64,000 bases of DNA from 38-11 sp964539975. GTDB taxonomy: Bacteria; Bacillota; Clostridia; Tissierellales; Dethiosulfatibacteraceae. The notes below the pieces were generated by a model. That model did not search any database and was not told the origin of the DNA. It saw only the letters and a list, made by a program, of their open reading frames with translations. Positions 9,178 through 17,444 of this stretch are shown here, one piece after another. Location of the stretch: contig CAZIKK010000002.1 of assembly GCA_964539975.1 (NCBI GenBank), positions 124,001-188,000 on the forward strand, in the 5' to 3' direction. The stretch's first letter is position 1; every line of letters starts with the position of its first letter. Position numbers and translations under genes: made by a program.

Positions 9178-9855
9178 TTAATCACTATACTTTGGTATTA
9201 AGATAAAATCGCTTTTCATTGTTTCTATTTCTAATCCATAAGATTCTCTGAGATTGTAAGCGTAAGTATGTGGCGCATTTAAAGCTGCAAACAGTTGATC
9301 TTTGTTCCCAATTGCCTTTATAATGAAAGGTGCTCCTACGCCTTCCCCATTAATTCTTATCAGTGGACCAATACAAATAATTTCTGTTTTCGATAGAATC
9401 CTTTTGCCATTAATGGAAATAGCTTCGGCTCCAGAATTGATCAAATCATTTAGAATCATGGCAATATCAACATCATGTACAAGATCAAAATTTATATTCC
9501 GCTGTGTTTCTTCCAAGTTATCTGCTAATCGAACAAGAATGCCCTCTCCAATAACGTTTGTATAACCGGCCACCGCTTTTGTTTTAAATATTTCATCTCT
9601 AAGAAAAGCTTGCATGTCTTCATCATTGTCCTTCAACATTTCATATCTGTTTAATTCGTTTCCACTTGATCGAATCAACGCTTTTAGTCCCACTATATCT
9701 TTTTTTGTTGCGTCTAACTCATTTGAAAGGGTGGCAACCGTGTTAATGTTGATGAATGCATAAGTTTTTGCATCATTTTTCATTTGCAAACTAAGAAGCA
9801 AACCTATTAGTAGCGCTAAAATCAGAATATTTGCTTTTTTATCAAATCTCATCAA
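9178..9855 (-). CDS. DUF881 family protein (YlxW/YlxX-like), second copy
   Basis: 225 aa. One N-terminal membrane segment (about 9-24) is followed by a short coiled coil (about 43-85) and a C-terminal DUF881 domain with GEGILVRLADN, DIAMILNDLINSGAEAISINGKRI and a PFIIKAIGN block. The protein should face outward, anchored by its N-terminus. It shares the SINGQR/SINGKR and KAIGN landmarks with the next gene upstream, so the two are paralogues in tandem. The molecular role of DUF881 is unknown; its steady place beside ftsQ, sbp and ftsZ suggests a link with division. Confidence 0.85.
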   Translation of the reverse strand: MMRFDKKANILILALLIGLLLSLQMKNDAKTYAFININTVATLSNELDATKKDIVGLKALIRSSGNELNRYEMLKDNDEDMQAFLRDEIFKTKAVAGYTNVIGEGILVRLADNLEETQRNINFDLVHDVDIAMILNDLINSGAEAISINGKRILSKTEIICIGPLIRINGEGVGAPFIIKAIGNKDQLFAALNAPHTYAYNLRESYGLEIETMKSDFILIPKYSD

Positions 9856-9881
9856 ATCTCATCCTTAAACTATTATAATGC

Positions 9882-10589
9882 TTATTCATAAGGTTGCGCA
9901 TAGCGAAACTCAAACGTTTTTATTTGACGTTGGATTTCCATCTCTTCAACTAGCCTTATATCAACTTGGAAGTTTAAGTTTTTCATCTCCCATATGGCGC
10001 CTCCTTTGAAGTTCAAAACCGATTCTAAAGTTTGCGTGTTACCAATCGCTTTAATTTCGATTGGTGGTATCATAGAAACACCATTAATGTTTAAATGGCT
10101 ACCGACAGGCACAATCTCTGTATAATTTGTATGCCGTTGTCCATTAATGGATATTGCTTCTGCACCAGCTGCATTCAAATTGCTGATCACCAACAAAATG
10201 TATTCATAGTTGTAAATCAGGTTGTTTGTATACTCACCAAACTGGTTTTCCAAAGGTGGATTATCTAACACAACCACAACACCTGGTCCTTTGACATCAG
10301 TATACCCTGCCATTTGTCTAAATTTTGCTAACTCATCGCTTAGCGTCTTGACATATACACTTTCTTCTGCTGCGTCACTTTCATATTCTCTTAAGCGCCT
10401 TTCCAGCTCATTCAAATCAGCAATTAATTGAACTTTTTCTTCATTTGCCTGCTTTAACTCACTGGTAAGCTGGTTCACTCTTTGTGAGAAAACAATCCCA
10501 TCAGCTGTATCTCTCACCAATTGATATTGAAAAGCCAACACTAGTCCAAGTGTTATGCTAAGAAGCAGAATAAATACTCTATTCTTCAA
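9882..10589 (-). CDS. DUF881 family protein (YlxW/YlxX-like), first copy
   Basis: 235 aa. An N-terminal membrane anchor (about 5-20) is followed by a clear coiled coil (about 36-90, ELKQANEEKVQLIADLNELERRL) and the DUF881 domain (DVKGPGVVVVLDNP, AAGAEAISINGQRH, PPIEIKAIGN). Its start overlaps the end of ftsQ by 11 bases, implying coupled translation. It is paralogous to the gene that follows. Function is unknown. Confidence 0.85.
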   Translation of the reverse strand: MKNRVFILLLSITLGLVLAFQYQLVRDTADGIVFSQRVNQLTSELKQANEEKVQLIADLNELERRLREYESDAAEESVYVKTLSDELAKFRQMAGYTDVKGPGVVVVLDNPPLENQFGEYTNNLIYNYEYILLVISNLNAAGAEAISINGQRHTNYTEIVPVGSHLNINGVSMIPPIEIKAIGNTQTLESVLNFKGGAIWEMKNLNFQVDIRLVEEMEIQRQIKTFEFRYAQPYE

Positions 10590-11349
10590 ACCTTACCTCC
10601 GAATTATCAAGCTCAAAATAAACTGGGTGTTCACCTTTCGTAAAATCAATCAACCCATTCAAACTTTGATTACTGTTTATTCTATCATTTATAATCTCTC
10701 TGGTAAATAAAATTTGATATCTCATGTCTGCATTATGGTTTAACTTGACTATTACATCATTGTTCGTAAACGCGTATACCGCATCTTCAGTAATTTCAAT
10801 CTTCGAAACATAATCAAAATCATTGATTGTAATATAATAAACAAGCTCAACGATCTTATTAAAGTCAAATTCTTCATTCTTTAAGTGAATAGGTTCTCCG
10901 AGTGTAACCTGAGTCAAACCAATAGCTTCAATCATAAATAAATCATCGTGTGGCGCATTGTCGTGTTCAATAGCCACTCCTTCAAAATCAATTAATGTCG
11001 TCTCCTCTCCCGTTTTTACCTGTGCTCCCACAGTTCTTTCAGTTATTTGAATTCTAAGCGTATTCGGCAGTCGTTTGCTAACTTCTACAGTCTTGACAAA
11101 TATACCTTTCTCTACTCTCTTTGCAATTGTATCATTGTTAATGAAGATAAGATTCTCACCCGAAATCACGCCGCTCAAATTTAGAATTTCGTTCTCGTCC
11201 ATTTTTTTATGCCCTAAAACCTCAACTTCTCTTACCTCAAACACATTGGTATAAGAAATAATGTAAAAAGCACTAAATATGGCCATTAGAATAAATATGA
11301 GGTTGAATACAACTCTAATTGCTTTTTTTTTCTTCTTGTTTTTACTCAT
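10579..11349 (-). CDS. ftsQ: Cell division protein FtsQ/DivIB
   Basis: 256 aa. A basic cytoplasmic tail (KKKKKAIR) is followed by one membrane segment (about 13-31) and a POTRA domain starting FEVREVEVLGHKKMDENEILNLSG, then the beta domain (KTVEVSKRLPNTLRIQITER). FtsQ/DivIB bridges the FtsL/FtsB pair and the septal synthase. It overlaps murG by 8 bases. ftsA, which follows ftsQ in many bacteria, is not here. Confidence 0.92.
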   Translation of the reverse strand: MSKNKKKKKAIRVVFNLIFILMAIFSAFYIISYTNVFEVREVEVLGHKKMDENEILNLSGVISGENLIFINNDTIAKRVEKGIFVKTVEVSKRLPNTLRIQITERTVGAQVKTGEETTLIDFEGVAIEHDNAPHDDLFMIEAIGLTQVTLGEPIHLKNEEFDFNKIVELVYYITINDFDYVSKIEITEDAVYAFTNNDVIVKLNHNADMRYQILFTREIINDRINSNQSLNGLIDFTKGEHPVYFELDNSEVRFEE

Positions 11350-12460
11350 TGTTAGGTAAACATTCCTTTATTGTTGACAATATTAACTCATTTGTCTTGT
11401 CTCGACCCATTTTTCTCATATTTCTTTTCATCTCAAAATATTTGTTCGTATTATGTTTCATTATTGTGATCATATTGAATATTGCCTCACCTGTTACTTC
11501 GTTTTCAGTGAGGACAAATGCAGCGCCTGACTTTTCAAAGCTTCTGGCATTTTTTTCCTGATGATTTTCTGCCGTATATGCTTTAGGTATAAGCAAGGCT
11601 GGGATACCCAAAGTTGCTATTTCTGTTAAAGTAAGGGCACCCCCACTGCCTATAATAAAATCACATGCATTTAAAGCAACGTGTGCTTCGTGCATATAAT
11701 CGACAATTCTAATGTGTTCAGGTATTTCATTTGTCATTTGCTCCTTAAGACTTTTCATAAATCTATTATACAATCTTTTCCCTGTCACATGAATCAATTT
11801 TATGTTTTGATCATTCTCGATTAGTTTAATCAACTGAAGAATACCATTGTTTAAACTTAATTGACCTCCACTGCCTCCAAAAGAATATACCAAAAAATCA
11901 TCTTTTGAGCAGCGAAGTATTTTTCTGCTCTCTATTCTATCTATAGAAAATATATCTTTTCTTAATGGATTTCCTGTCAGAATAATTTTTTTTGCATGCG
12001 TAAGATGGTTTTTGGATTCCTCAAAGCTTATCATAACCGCATCTGCAATTCTAGATAATAATTTATTTGTAATACCTGGATAAGCATTTTGTTCGTGAAT
12101 AATCAAGGGTTTTGAGCATAACTTTCCTGCCAAAAGCACGGGACCTGAAACAAATCCTCCTGTTCCAATAATTAGACTTGGATCTTCTTTTCTGATTATT
12201 TGTAATGCTTGGAAAACTCCGATTATATTATGTATGATTGTTTTTACATTGCTTAGCGAAAAAATTCTCCGACTTAAATATCCTGTTGAAATTGTTTTAT
12301 ATCTCAAACCTTTCTTTGGGACAAGTTCACTTTCTAAACTATTCTTTGACCCAATATACACTATCTCTATTTTTGAATCATAGTCGCCAATTATGTCTGC
12401 GATAGCAAGAGCAGGTGATATATGTCCACCTGTGCCTCCTCCTGAAATTATAATTCTCAT
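11342..12460 (-). CDS. murG: UDP-GlcNAc:lipid I transferase MurG
   Basis: 372 aa. It adds GlcNAc to lipid I on the inner face of the membrane, making lipid II. The N-terminal glycine loop GGGTGGHISPALA (7-19), the second loop FGGSGGQLSLNNG and the UDP-binding GGALTLTEIATLGIPALLIP near residue 280 are all present. Its neighbours are ftsW upstream (13 bases) and ftsQ downstream (overlap). Confidence 0.96.
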   Translation of the reverse strand: MRIIISGGGTGGHISPALAIADIIGDYDSKIEIVYIGSKNSLESELVPKKGLRYKTISTGYLSRRIFSLSNVKTIIHNIIGVFQALQIIRKEDPSLIIGTGGFVSGPVLLAGKLCSKPLIIHEQNAYPGITNKLLSRIADAVMISFEESKNHLTHAKKIILTGNPLRKDIFSIDRIESRKILRCSKDDFLVYSFGGSGGQLSLNNGILQLIKLIENDQNIKLIHVTGKRLYNRFMKSLKEQMTNEIPEHIRIVDYMHEAHVALNACDFIIGSGGALTLTEIATLGIPALLIPKAYTAENHQEKNARSFEKSGAAFVLTENEVTGEAIFNMITIMKHNTNKYFEMKRNMRKMGRDKTNELILSTIKECLPNNE

Positions 12461-12473
12461 ATGCTCCCCACTC

Positions 12474-13568
12474 TCATATCGAATTTTTCGATATATTTAA
12501 TAGAATACCTATAGATGCCATATTAATTAATAAAGAAGTCCCTCCTGCACTTATAAACGGCAAAACAATCCCTGTTGGCGGCATAGAAGACGTTACCACA
12601 GCTATGTGAACAAGGGCTTGAATTCCAATCAATGACGTAATCCCAATAGCCAGAAAGGCACCAAAAGCATCCTTTGCATTGATGGCTATTCTAAAACCTC
12701 TCCACATAATAACCACATAAAAAATCATCACAATAAAACCACCAATAAAGCCTAACTCTTCTCCAATAATCGAAAAAATAAAGTCATTATATGCCAAAGG
12801 TATATAAAAGAACTTCTGTCTGCTTTGTCCCAGCCCCATTCCAAACAATCCGCCTGTTCCTAATGCATATAGCGACTGAACCACTTGCCAGCCATAAGAG
12901 TCCATATATTTAAAAGGATCTAAAAAACTAACAATTCGGATGGTTCGATAAGGTTCATTGATAATGAGATATGCGATTAAAGCACTTCCAGTCGAGATTG
13001 TCATCAATATATGCAACAGATTTCCACCTGCTACCATGTACATGAAACCCAGTGTCAAAGCCATTACAAAGCTAGTACTTAAATCATTTTGAATAGCAAT
13101 AGTTCCAGCAAAAAAAATAATCAAAAATAAGATGGGTAAATATCCTTTTGTAAATCTTTTTATATGCCCTTGGTGCTTTTCAAGATAATAGGCCATAAAC
13201 ATGACCGCAGCTATTTTGATAATATCGGATGGTTGTATGTTTAACCCTCCAATCTCAATCCACCTTTGAGCACCATACGCCTCTGTTCCATATGTTGTAA
13301 ACAGTGATAACGTGGCTAAAATAGCCAAAAATAAAACCAGTTTATTTAGTTTCCGGTATATTCTATAGTCAACAAACGAGGCACCGATCATTACAACCAA
13401 TCCAGCAACACCTGCATATATTTGTTTTCTAAGAAAAAAGAACCCATCACCATGAAAATGGTAATAACCTTCAGGATAACTTGCACTATACACCATCACA
13501 AGTCCAAATAATACCATCACCAACGTTGACAAAAACAATACCCAATCAACTGATCTTCTATGATCCAT
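12474..13568 (-). CDS. ftsW: Septal peptidoglycan polymerase FtsW/SpoVE (SEDS)
   Basis: 364 aa from the ATG at 13568, which has AGGTGA six bases upstream; a GTG three codons further up is less likely. Around ten membrane segments are seen. SEDS landmarks include the RWIEIGGLNIQPSDIIKIA stretch and GMGLGQSRQKFFYIPLAYNDFIFSIIGEELG. The C-terminal SSMPPTGIVLPFISAGGTSLL is typical of FtsW. It polymerises lipid II together with the class B PBP encoded upstream. It overlaps the end of murD by 11 bases. Confidence 0.95.
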   Translation of the reverse strand: MDHRRSVDWVLFLSTLVMVLFGLVMVYSASYPEGYYHFHGDGFFFLRKQIYAGVAGLVVMIGASFVDYRIYRKLNKLVLFLAILATLSLFTTYGTEAYGAQRWIEIGGLNIQPSDIIKIAAVMFMAYYLEKHQGHIKRFTKGYLPILFLIIFFAGTIAIQNDLSTSFVMALTLGFMYMVAGGNLLHILMTISTGSALIAYLIINEPYRTIRIVSFLDPFKYMDSYGWQVVQSLYALGTGGLFGMGLGQSRQKFFYIPLAYNDFIFSIIGEELGFIGGFIVMIFYVVIMWRGFRIAINAKDAFGAFLAIGITSLIGIQALVHIAVVTSSMPPTGIVLPFISAGGTSLLINMASIGILLNISKNSI

Positions 13569-14919
13569 TGAAATCACCTATTGATTGAACTATTTCTTTA
13601 AATGCTTCTCCTCTTTCCATGTAATCATTGAACATATCCCAACTTGCACAAGCAGGTGATAACAATACAATCTCACCTGATTTGGCATGCTTGACACTGA
13701 CTTCAACCGCTTCTTTCAGTGTCTTTGCTCGATGAAAAGAGCTGTATCCTCTTGATGTCATTTGTTTTATGATCCGATCGGAGGCTTCTCCTATGACACT
13801 AACACTCCTTACTTTATCTCCAAAAGCTCTTATTAAATTATGGTAAGATTCTCCTTTATCATAGCCACCCAAAATTAAATGAATAGGTTTGTCAAAACTT
13901 GCTAAAGCTCTCAATGTCGCGTTGGTATTCGTACCTTTTGAATCATTATAATACGCTACGCCATTTATATTTTTTACAAACTCAAGCCTGTGGGCCACTC
14001 CATTAAATGACTTTAATGTCTTGACAATAATTGATTTATCCACACCCAATAAATAAGCTGCTAGAGATGCCCCTAAAGCATTTTCAAGATTATGGGAACC
14101 TGGCATTTTAATATCGTCAACATGGCAAAGATGAGTTGGAGAATCAATCTTTATATAAATTTTGTTGTCTTGGACATAAATTCCTGAACCTTGATAATAA
14201 GATAAAGAAAAATAGTTTCTTTTCCCTTTGCCAAAACTTGGGTAATCCCTCAAAATCTCATCGTCGTAGTTCAAAATGTGACAATCACTTGGTAATTGGT
14301 TGATTAAAATTTTTGATTTGTCAGCCTTGTATTCCTCGAAACTTCCATGCCAGTCTAAGTGGTCTGGTGTTATGTTCGTGATAATGGCTATGTTTGATCG
14401 AAAAGAAGATGTATTCGCCAATTGAAAAGAACTCAACTCTATAACTGCAACGCTTTCTTCGTCGGCGCAACAATAGTCCCAAATAACACCGGAACCAATA
14501 TTTCCCGTAACAAAACTTTTAACATCGCCATTTTTTAACATCTCGCCCAATAATGATGTCGTCGTTGTTTTTCCGTTAGTTCCAGTAATCGCCACTGATT
14601 TTATATCTTTCCTCATCCTGTAAGCATATTCAATGTCTGATAAGATAGAGATTTTCTCAGCTACAGCACGTTCTATCAATGGGTCGTTTGGTTTGATTCC
14701 TGGACTTTTAATAATTAACTCATACGCACTCAAATCTGTTGGTGCGTCCACTGATAAAAACTCAACTTTATCTATACCGTTTTCAGTAGCAATCCCCTGT
14801 AATTTACTCTCTGAAAGTCTATCTATTACTTTGAATGGGGTTTTATTCGCACTTAATGCTTTAGCTGCCGCTATCCCTGAAACTCCAAATCCATAGATTA
14901 AAACTGGTTTTTTACTCAT
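13558..14919 (-). CDS. murD: UDP-N-acetylmuramoylalanine--D-glutamate ligase
   Basis: 453 aa. The start is taken as the ATG at 14919, with GAGGGGTG upstream; an open frame extends 22 codons further but runs into mraY. It adds D-Glu to UDP-MurNAc-L-Ala. Motifs: GFGVSGIAAAKAL at the N-terminus, the ATP loop GTNGKTTTTSLLG, ITNITPDHLDWHGSFEEY, YNDSKGTNTNA and LSPACASWDMFNDYMERG. It lies 11 bases after mraY. Confidence 0.97.
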   Translation of the reverse strand: MSKKPVLIYGFGVSGIAAAKALSANKTPFKVIDRLSESKLQGIATENGIDKVEFLSVDAPTDLSAYELIIKSPGIKPNDPLIERAVAEKISILSDIEYAYRMRKDIKSVAITGTNGKTTTTSLLGEMLKNGDVKSFVTGNIGSGVIWDYCCADEESVAVIELSSFQLANTSSFRSNIAIITNITPDHLDWHGSFEEYKADKSKILINQLPSDCHILNYDDEILRDYPSFGKGKRNYFSLSYYQGSGIYVQDNKIYIKIDSPTHLCHVDDIKMPGSHNLENALGASLAAYLLGVDKSIIVKTLKSFNGVAHRLEFVKNINGVAYYNDSKGTNTNATLRALASFDKPIHLILGGYDKGESYHNLIRAFGDKVRSVSVIGEASDRIIKQMTSRGYSSFHRAKTLKEAVEVSVKHAKSGEIVLLSPACASWDMFNDYMERGEAFKEIVQSIGDFNGS

Positions 14920-14930
14920 AAATACACCCC

Positions 14931-15905
14931 TCAAATTAAGAACAATACCACTGAGACACACCCAAACACTACCGAAACGAGCCAAAACTTCCTAACTACT
15001 TCCTTCTCAGTAAAGCCTTTTTGCTCATAATGATGATGTAAGGGGCTCATCAAAAACACTCTTCTACCCGTTCTTTTAAAGACGACTACTTGAATCACAA
15101 CTGATAAAGTTTCTGCCATAAACACGGCTCCGAGTATCGGAAAAATAATAACAGTCCCTGTTAGAATCATAAGAGAAGCAACAAGCCCACCTAAAGCTAG
15201 TGATCCCACATCGCCCATAAATATCCTAGCTGGGTATTTGTTGAAGACTAAAAAACCAATTAAAGAACCTATCCCTGTAGCAATTATCAAAAAAAAGTTC
15301 TCATTTATCATAATTGTGTTTTCCGCTAAGTAGAAAATACTTCCCAAAAAAAACAAAAAAACAATTGTCACCCCTGATGCCAAACCATCAAGTCCATCTG
15401 TCAAATTAACACTATTCACTATTCCTATGACGACAATTATTGCAAACGGAAAATATAAATAGCCTAGATTTATAACTTCATTTAGTATAGGTATATATAT
15501 TCGGCCTCCCATCTCGCTGATAAAAAACTGATACCCTACGAGCATTCCTGCAAAAATAATCTGCCCTATTATCTTCTGATAAGCTCTTAGACCAAGATTC
15601 CTTTTTTTGACAACTTTAATGTAATCGTCCAAAAATCCAACCCCACCTAACCCAAGTGTTGCAATAATTAGGATCGCCACTTCCGTTTGTTTGTCAATAA
15701 ACAAGCTGTAAACAAAGATAATAGATAGTATGAAAACTACGCCTCCCATTGTTGGAGTGCCTGTTTTCGCGTAGTGGGTTGATGGTCCTTCTTCTCTAAC
15801 AACTTGTCCAAATTTAAGTTTTGTTAAGAATGGGATCGTTTTAGGAACTAATAACCAAACGAGCAAAAAGGAAACAGTCCCTGTCAATAGTATTTTATGA
15901 ATCAT
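14931..15905 (-). CDS. mraY: Phospho-MurNAc-pentapeptide transferase MraY
   Basis: 324 aa, about ten membrane segments. It joins the muramyl pentapeptide to undecaprenyl phosphate, making lipid I. The family motifs are GTPTMGG (about 49), GFLDDYIKV, NSVNLTDGLDGLASG with its catalytic aspartates, FNKYPARIFMGDVGSLALGG and the histidine loop MSPLHHHYEQKGF. Its start overlaps the end of murE by 11 bases. Confidence 0.97.
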   Translation of the reverse strand: MIHKILLTGTVSFLLVWLLVPKTIPFLTKLKFGQVVREEGPSTHYAKTGTPTMGGVVFILSIIFVYSLFIDKQTEVAILIIATLGLGGVGFLDDYIKVVKKRNLGLRAYQKIIGQIIFAGMLVGYQFFISEMGGRIYIPILNEVINLGYLYFPFAIIVVIGIVNSVNLTDGLDGLASGVTIVFLFFLGSIFYLAENTIMINENFFLIIATGIGSLIGFLVFNKYPARIFMGDVGSLALGGLVASLMILTGTVIIFPILGAVFMAETLSVVIQVVVFKRTGRRVFLMSPLHHHYEQKGFTEKEVVRKFWLVSVVFGCVSVVLFLI

Positions 15906-17376
15906 TTCTAATCATATCCTTTAATTCTTTTCTAGCAATCGCCTCTTGTGCTATTTTTTTTTCATCATATGGAATCTTTTTATCCCCAATGATTTGATAA
16001 GGTTCTGTAGATTTGCCAGCTAGCAAAATAGTGTCTCCTTCTTGATAATTGTCAATGAGATAGCTGATCGCTTCATCTCTTTCAATTATTATTTTATAAT
16101 TTAAATGGTATCTGCTCACACCTTGGGCTATTTCATTGCAAATGGTGTATGGGTCTTCATTTACAGGGTTATCCGATGTTAACACGATAAAATCACAATA
16201 TTTACCTGCGACTTCTCCCATTTTAGCCCTTCTTGACCGATCTCTTTCTCCTTGTGCGCCAAATAGAACAATTTTCCTCCCTTTGGCAAATTGTTCTATC
16301 GTTTCCATGACCTTTTCTAACCCATCTGGTGTATGAGCAAAATCAACTATAATTGTACAACCCAGTTTGGTTGGCAAGAATTCAAACCTTCCAGCCACTC
16401 CGTTTATTTTTGAAATGGAATCAATTGCTTCAACTAAAGGGATTCCTTCAAGATGAGCTGCAATAACAGCAGCTGTGTAATTATAAATATTAAACTTCCC
16501 AGGCGTTCTTATCGTCGCTGGATATTCAGACTCTCCAAAAATAATAGCGAATGTACAGCCTTCTTTGGTAATCTTAGTCTTGCTTATTATATAATCTGTT
16601 TTTTCTTCTGATGAATACCCAACAACATGAAGCCCTTCATTTGACAGTTCTTTGTATAGCCTTTTACCATAGAGGTCGTCGATGTTGATGACTGCTGATT
16701 TGCATTGTAAAAAGAATTTCTTCTTTGCTTGGTAATAGTTTTCCATCGTATGATGAAATATCAAATGATCTTCTGTTAGATTTGTGAACACACCCACTTT
16801 AAACATGAGATTTTTTACACGGAATAATTCTGTAGCATGTGAGGAAACTTCCATGAAGCATCTGCTGACATTTTGCTTCTTCATTTCTGTTAATAGTTCA
16901 TGCAAATCTGGCGCTTCAGGTGTTGTGTTTTCAAGGGATAGTTTTTTCTCTCCTATCACAGCCCCCATAGTACCAATAACTCCTACCACCTTCTGATGTC
17001 TACAGAATATTTCTTTAAGTATATAGGTAATGCTGGTCTTGCCATTTGTCCCTGTCACTCCAACAAGGTTTTCAATCATGTCATTTTTTTTCAGTGAAAA
17101 TGATAAGTCAGCCATTGAAGCTCTCGAGTTCTCGACCACAATGAAAGTTGTTTCTGAAAAGCCTTCAGGGATTTCCTCGCATAAAACCACTTTGCATCCT
17201 CTAGATATTGCATCTGGTATAAACAAATGACCGTCTACTTTCATCCCTCGTACCGCTGTGAAAATTGTATCTTCAGAGGCGTTTCTTGAATCATAAACGA
17301 CTTTGTTGACATTGATTTTGTCATCTCCAAGAAACGACTTGTATTTTATATCACACATAATCTCATCCAATCTCAT
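15895..17376 (-). CDS. murE: UDP-MurNAc-tripeptide synthetase MurE (specificity unclear)
   Basis: 493 aa from the ATG at 17376 with GTGAGGG six bases ahead. It adds the third amino acid of the stem peptide. ATP loop GVTGTNGKTS, the TTPEAPDLHELL substrate loop, the NLTEDHLIFHHTMENY segment and FAHTPDGLEKV are present. The residue pattern that usually marks meso-diaminopimelate enzymes, DNPR, reads DNPV here (402-405), and the preceding block is GAQGERDRS rather than the common GCGGDRD. L-lysine or another amino acid is therefore possible. The enzyme class is certain; the substrate is not. Confidence 0.94.
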   Translation of the reverse strand: MRLDEIMCDIKYKSFLGDDKINVNKVVYDSRNASEDTIFTAVRGMKVDGHLFIPDAISRGCKVVLCEEIPEGFSETTFIVVENSRASMADLSFSLKKNDMIENLVGVTGTNGKTSITYILKEIFCRHQKVVGVIGTMGAVIGEKKLSLENTTPEAPDLHELLTEMKKQNVSRCFMEVSSHATELFRVKNLMFKVGVFTNLTEDHLIFHHTMENYYQAKKKFFLQCKSAVINIDDLYGKRLYKELSNEGLHVVGYSSEEKTDYIISKTKITKEGCTFAIIFGESEYPATIRTPGKFNIYNYTAAVIAAHLEGIPLVEAIDSISKINGVAGRFEFLPTKLGCTIIVDFAHTPDGLEKVMETIEQFAKGRKIVLFGAQGERDRSRRAKMGEVAGKYCDFIVLTSDNPVNEDPYTICNEIAQGVSRYHLNYKIIIERDEAISYLIDNYQEGDTILLAGKSTEPYQIIGDKKIPYDEKKIAQEAIARKELKDMIRNDS

Positions 17377-17444
17377 TTTGACCCTCACATTGATTTGTCA
17401 TAAACAATCATAATACTAAAGCCCCTTAAAATCAACTTGTATAT

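Noticed and set aside
14920..14985. N-terminal extension of MurD by 22 codons
   Set aside because: It would run into mraY, has no ribosome site, and the ATG at 14919 with GAGGGGTG gives the normal MurD start.
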